Positions 7,766 to 11,242 of a stretch of DNA of 11,242 nt are shown in pieces. Under the pieces are notes generated by a model. It searched no databases and was not told the DNA's origin. It saw only the letters and a list, made by a program, of their open reading frames with translations. Source of the DNA: Methylophilaceae bacterium UBA5127. GTDB taxonomy: Bacteria > Pseudomonadota > Gammaproteobacteria > Burkholderiales > Methylophilaceae. Position 1 is the first letter of the stretch; each line of letters starts with the position of its first letter. The translations under genes were made by a program, and so were the position numbers. The stretch spans positions 51,451-62,692 of the forward strand of contig DHYP01000028.1 in NCBI GenBank assembly GCA_002414145.1. The letters run 5' to 3'.

Positions 7766-10174
7766 CTAATAATCAAATTTCACAGTTGCAAACCATGTAC
7801 GCTGTGGATATGGGTTAGGGTTCACATAATATTTAAAATTATTTAAATTATTCACACCTATGGCCGCTTCCCATTCTGGTGCGAATCGATAAACAGCCTT
7901 AGCATCCATTACAAAATAATGGCTGACCGCACCATACACATCAGGATTCACATCGTTATATCGCTTATTCACAGTGTCATACAAAGCATTATGCTGATGC
8001 CCACTATAGCGACCAGCCAAGCTAAACGATAAATGAGGATTCAAGCGATACACACCCAACATCGTCGCACGCCAGTGAGGAATACGGGGTTGATCTGTTC
8101 CTTCTAGCCCTGGATTTTTACTATCTCTTGTAATAATAGAATCTGCATAAGTGATACTCCCTGTTAAATCTAAACCATGCACCCACAAGTCAGTGAGCTG
8201 CAATGCTGTCTCCACACCCTGCGTATGTACTTCATCCACGTTTTGCACGCTACTAATCTGAAAGCCTGGCAATGTAGTGAAATCAGTTTGTGAAATCAGT
8301 GCATCATGCTTATCTTCGTAAAAATAAGAAACTCTCAACAAGCCGGACGCTAAACTATATTCTGTCGTCAATTCAAAAGCGTTGACTTCTTCTGGCTGTA
8401 AATTAGGATTATTCGTTTTTGCTACATTATAGGGCGCAGGCAATGCCGCAATTTGCCCTGCTGTTGGCGTTCCTCCTGAAGCTGTTTTGATACCAACATT
8501 TGCAAACAATTCACCAACGGTAGGAAATCGCACACCCTTGCCGTACGACCCGCGTAATGACCAATCATCAGAAACCTGAAATGAAAGCGCTACTTTAGGG
8601 GAGAAAGCATACACCGTACGATCTTGATATTTAACGTTGGACCCAGATGAGAAATTACTCCCATTAAAAGCATCCCACTTTTCCCAGCGTCCTCCTGCTA
8701 CCAATTGCCAATCTGGTAAGAACTTCCATGCATCTTGCACATACAATGCTTGTGTCTCCGTTTCACCTCTAGAATTAGTGCTGAGTGTTCCTCTGGATCC
8801 ACTGCGCCAATCGGTTCCTGTCACTACATTAAATTGGTCTGATTTGGTTTCATAATTATCGTAATGATAACCAAAGCTTATTTGATGTTCACTTTTTAAA
8901 TCGCCATCGGGACGCCAATCTCCACGCAAATCGATGCCCTTCCAGCCTGTACCACTCGCATCGGTAATCGTCCCGCCAACCACAGCGCTACCATCACTTG
9001 CGTTCAGCCCAAAGTTACCTGAAGAGGCGCGGATCAAGTCTTTATTCTGATTAAAATAACTGGCAATCACATCCCAATCAAATACACCACCAGTATCACT
9101 TTTAACGGATAGTCCATGCATAATATGCGTCTGCTCTGTATTGCTAGAAGCAGGCGCTGTGACTGTGTAATAATTCCCACCTATATTTAAAGCTCTAAAA
9201 GCGCCCGTGCCGCCAGTGCCATATATCGTATTACCCAAACCATCTTTTAAATAGCTTTCACCGCGCTTTTCAGAATCATTTTGCCAATAGCCCAAGGTGT
9301 ATGTAGCTTTCACACTAGAGGTAATATCGTAAGCAACTTTAAGCTTAATATTATCTTGAACGGCACTATCAATACCTGCAGAGCCTGTGGTAATGCGCGC
9401 ATTGCCAGAAGTATCTATATCACTATATGCCCCACTATTAATGACTGTGGAATTGCCTACCCCTGGATTTGTCGTTTTTGTCGCCGCCACAAATGTCATA
9501 GGATGACCTTGATTATCCAGATGATCAGCACTCAGCCAAAATGAAAAGTCATTATATTTATTACCCACTGACGCACTGAGATGACTACCATCAAAATACT
9601 GATTGGTGCCATACAACTTAAAACTCTGACCAAAATAATCAAATTTTGCATGCGCTTCAAACTTTTCAGGCATACGCGTTTTGATCAGTACTACGCCCCC
9701 TGCTGAATTACCTGGGTATAAAGCAGAAAAAGGCCCATACATGACATCCACACGTTGAATTTCCTCGGGCGATACCATCATCCAGCGTGGCGCTGTACTA
9801 AAGCTATTATTGAGAAAGTTAGAAAGTAATAAGTCATCCGCATAAACAGTAGTTTGTGCGCTTGAAATCGAGCTATTCACACGCATTACCAATACGCTAT
9901 TAAAATCTCCAATATAGCGTTCTCGCACATGCACACTAGGCAAGTATTGCAGCACTTGTGGCGTGGTGACTGCGTTAATGCTTTCATCAATTTGTTTAGC
10001 AGTGACACTTTCTACTGTGTTGGGCGCATTCTCTGGCACACTCGGCTTATCTGCGGTTACATTAATTTCATCTAATTGCAAATGGTCTGCTTGCGCTAAT
10101 GGCGTGTTCAACAAGGTAAAAAGAATTAAGCCAGCCCATAAGCTTAAGTTAAAAAAATACGTCATACTTTTCAT
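7766..10174 (-). CDS. TonB-dependent outer-membrane receptor
   Basis: This is a 22-stranded-barrel-type receptor, 802 residues from the chosen start, that would import a scarce ligand across the outer membrane using TonB/ExbB/ExbD energy. The N-terminus MKSMTYFFNLSLWAGLILFTLLNTPLAQA is a signal peptide. Right behind it is a TonB-box-like stretch, LDEINVTA (about residues 34-41). The plug domain covers about 52-170, ending in the conserved segment VDVMYGPFSALYPGNSAGGVV at about 142-162. The barrel contains typical motifs such as RGSYGKGVRFPTVGELF and NPNLQPEEVNAFELTTEY, and the protein ends in aromatic KFDY as barrel proteins do. There is no N-terminal STN domain, so it is not a FecA-type sigma-signalling transducer. 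The start at 10174 is chosen over 10204 because AGAAGG lies eight bases upstream and the signal peptide begins there. It follows the CGSAFC barrel gene by 29 nt on the same strand. The ligand (siderophore, metal, heme or vitamin) is not identifiable by eye. Confidence 0.93.
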   Translation of the reverse strand: MKSMTYFFNLSLWAGLILFTLLNTPLAQADHLQLDEINVTADKPSVPENAPNTVESVTAKQIDESINAVTTPQVLQYLPSVHVRERYIGDFNSVLVMRVNSSISSAQTTVYADDLLLSNFLNNSFSTAPRWMMVSPEEIQRVDVMYGPFSALYPGNSAGGVVLIKTRMPEKFEAHAKFDYFGQSFKLYGTNQYFDGSHLSASVGNKYNDFSFWLSADHLDNQGHPMTFVAATKTTNPGVGNSTVINSGAYSDIDTSGNARITTGSAGIDSAVQDNIKLKVAYDITSSVKATYTLGYWQNDSEKRGESYLKDGLGNTIYGTGGTGAFRALNIGGNYYTVTAPASSNTEQTHIMHGLSVKSDTGGVFDWDVIASYFNQNKDLIRASSGNFGLNASDGSAVVGGTITDASGTGWKGIDLRGDWRPDGDLKSEHQISFGYHYDNYETKSDQFNVVTGTDWRSGSRGTLSTNSRGETETQALYVQDAWKFLPDWQLVAGGRWEKWDAFNGSNFSSGSNVKYQDRTVYAFSPKVALSFQVSDDWSLRGSYGKGVRFPTVGELFANVGIKTASGGTPTAGQIAALPAPYNVAKTNNPNLQPEEVNAFELTTEYSLASGLLRVSYFYEDKHDALISQTDFTTLPGFQISSVQNVDEVHTQGVETALQLTDLWVHGLDLTGSITYADSIITRDSKNPGLEGTDQPRIPHWRATMLGVYRLNPHLSFSLAGRYSGHQHNALYDTVNKRYNDVNPDVYGAVSHYFVMDAKAVYRFAPEWEAAIGVNNLNNFKYYVNPNPYPQRTWFATVKFDY

Positions 10175-10182
10175 TTCAGTAG

Positions 10183-10188
10183 CCTTCT
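10183..10188 (-). promoter_or_regulatory. Shine-Dalgarno site deciding the TonB receptor start
   Basis: AGAAGG on the minus strand ends eight bases before the ATG at 10174. The longer-frame ATG at 10204 overlaps the upstream stop codon by one base (TAATG) and would add ten charged residues in front of the signal peptide, so 10174 is preferred. Confidence 0.65.
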
Positions 10189-10203
10189 CAAATTCGCTGA
10201 TCA

Positions 10204-11154
10204 TTAAAATGATGTGCTAACACCCACCGCAGCAGACCAATCGCTGGTGAGCTGTGTACCGCGTACAAATAGATAAATAGGCGTTTGAACAAAGCCATAT
10301 ACATGCGTGTTGTCGGTGATGCGATAGCTAATTCCAGGGCTTAAACCAAGGCTATGTCCACCTGATTCTGTTGGCTCGGCATTGCTACCTGTATCGTTGG
10401 ATTTATGCTGTAAATTAAGCTGTAGCATCAGGCTTAAATCGGGTGTGGCGCTATAGCTAACACCGAGATCTGCATTGACTTTGTATCCAGGTTTAAAGTG
10501 ATCGCGTTCGTTTATAGCCTGCTGCCATGCGCCCTGAGCAAACCAGCCAATATTCCCTTCATGGTAGTTGTAATAGGCGCCCAGAATGGTATCAACACTG
10601 CCCGTTCCTGGTTGCAAGCTTCGTTCAGCCTGCTCGCCCGCACTGTTTTTCTCACGAATATCCCCAGTTGGTAATTTAAGACCAAAGCGCACGCCAGCGT
10701 TACTGCGTTCATCATGATAAAAACGATAGCGCGCAGTTGTTTGTATATCGCCAATACCAGAAAAATTCCATTGCTCTAACTCTGGATCAACTCCGCCTAA
10801 CCCATTGTCTAAATTGAAAATATGCTCATGCGATCGGCTGATGAAAGGCAATTTAAAAGTAATGCCCCAATCCTCATTGATGTTCCAATCTACCGTCGCA
10901 AGATAGTTACGATTAATCGTACGCACTTCATCGTGTTCATCTACCACGCCCGCAGGTTGCGTTTGATGTGTGCCATGGCGTAATGCATCCTGCTTGATGT
11001 ATTCAGCACGTAAATCCAGACGTACACCTTGTTTAACGGAGACACTTTGAATGTCCCAATCGGTATTTAAATTACAAAAAGCGCTACCACAGCTGGCATC
11101 AGCCAACAATGGCGCACAGCTTATTGCAGCAAAAACTGCTCTGAGAAAACGCAT
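10204..11154 (-). CDS. Outer-membrane beta-barrel-like protein with N-terminal CGSAFC motif, function unknown
   Basis: This is a 316-residue exported protein. The N-terminus MRFLRAVFAAISCAPLLADA is a signal peptide, probably cleaved after ADA, leaving SCGSAFCNLNTDW at the mature N-terminus with two closely spaced cysteines (C22, C27). The rest is built of alternating amphipathic strands rich in aromatic residues and glycine (for example VRFGLKLPTGD, LGAYYNYHE, ISYRITDNTHVYGFVQTPIY) and ends in a terminal phenylalanine, which fits an outer-membrane beta-barrel of perhaps 12-14 strands. A His/acid-rich loop lies at about 60-76. Such genes are often labelled 'transporter' or hypothetical, and I cannot name a substrate. 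It is the promoter-proximal gene of an operon with the TonB receptor, 29 nt apart, so the two probably act on the same envelope task. AGGGG lies six bases upstream of the ATG. A lipoprotein reading (C13) was considered and is weaker than a normal signal peptide. Confidence 0.8.
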   Translation of the reverse strand: MRFLRAVFAAISCAPLLADASCGSAFCNLNTDWDIQSVSVKQGVRLDLRAEYIKQDALRHGTHQTQPAGVVDEHDEVRTINRNYLATVDWNINEDWGITFKLPFISRSHEHIFNLDNGLGGVDPELEQWNFSGIGDIQTTARYRFYHDERSNAGVRFGLKLPTGDIREKNSAGEQAERSLQPGTGSVDTILGAYYNYHEGNIGWFAQGAWQQAINERDHFKPGYKVNADLGVSYSATPDLSLMLQLNLQHKSNDTGSNAEPTESGGHSLGLSPGISYRITDNTHVYGFVQTPIYLFVRGTQLTSDWSAAVGVSTSF

Positions 11155-11242
11155 GGACTACCCCTTAATCAACTGGTGAACCTCTGTGAGGAGGCACACA
11201 ATAAAATCAACCCACCATTTGAAAGCGCAAATGGTCATTAGC
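11155..11242 (-). promoter_or_regulatory. Leader region of the outer-membrane operon, with Shine-Dalgarno site
   Basis: The minus-strand leader contains AAGGGG, ending six or seven bases before the ATG at 11154, and a short CCTC-ACA-GAGG hairpin about 30 nt upstream of the start. I find no convincing -35/-10 pair, Fur box or riboswitch core in the 88 nt available; the promoter may lie beyond the right edge. Confidence 0.45.
11214..11235. repeat. 22-bp inverted repeat with 8-bp arms
   Basis: ACCATTTG (11214-11221) and CAAATGGT (11228-11235) are perfect inverted repeats separated by six bases. It sits about 60-80 nt upstream of the outer-membrane operon. It could be an operator for that operon or a terminator for a gene just outside the window; no immediate T-run is seen on either strand, which slightly favours an operator or an attenuator-like hairpin. 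Confidence 0.45.

Noticed and set aside
8637..10754. Short open frames antisense or out of frame to the TonB receptor and CGSAFC genes
   Set aside because: All are contained within well-supported genes and show no family features.
11155..11242. Cobalamin riboswitch or Fur box upstream of the TonB operon
   Set aside because: The conserved B12-box and the Fur GATAAT-type repeats are not present in the 88 nt visible, though the region is cut by the window edge.

Overview
The window looks like part of a betaproteobacterial chromosome, probably a methylotroph-like lineage near Methylophilaceae. The basis is the ClpB sequence, the AT-leaning composition, and the style of the c-di-GMP and outer-membrane genes. 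Lineage is an inference, since no rRNA or other phylogenetic marker is present. No tRNA, rRNA, CRISPR array, insertion sequence or phage gene was seen.

Layout: (1) Positions 1-1986, minus strand: the first 662 codons of clpB, running off the left edge, behind a plausible heat-shock (sigma-32-type) promoter. (2) Positions 2060-3253, minus strand: a secreted BNR/Asp-box beta-propeller protein of the kind labelled 'exo-alpha-sialidase', but carrying Cys/His motifs (CECC, CPHHGG) that look metal- or redox-related. (3) A divergent intergenic region containing a 16-bp palindrome. (4) Positions 3450-7746, plus strand: a two-gene cyclic-di-GMP operon. Its first gene is a PAS-PAS-GAF-PAS-GGDEF-EAL protein with all main catalytic motifs intact; the second is a DUF3391/HD-GYP phosphodiesterase with two substitutions in signature positions. 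(5) Positions 7766-11154, minus strand: a two-gene outer-membrane operon. Its promoter-proximal gene encodes a beta-barrel-like protein with a CGSAFC motif just after the signal peptide, and its second gene encodes a TonB-dependent receptor. The convergent stops at 7746 and 7766 are only 19 nt apart, with no visible terminator.

Working together: the c-di-GMP pair encodes one synthase domain and two unrelated phosphodiesterase domains, so it probably sets a local c-di-GMP level in response to PAS/GAF inputs. The TonB receptor and CGSAFC protein form an uptake or envelope module of unknown substrate. The Cys/His propeller on the same strand, beyond the c-di-GMP operon, is a candidate partner for that module, possibly in metal handling; this is a hypothesis. 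Several gene starts were moved downstream of the longest reading frame because a good Shine-Dalgarno sequence and, for secreted proteins, a proper signal peptide begin there.
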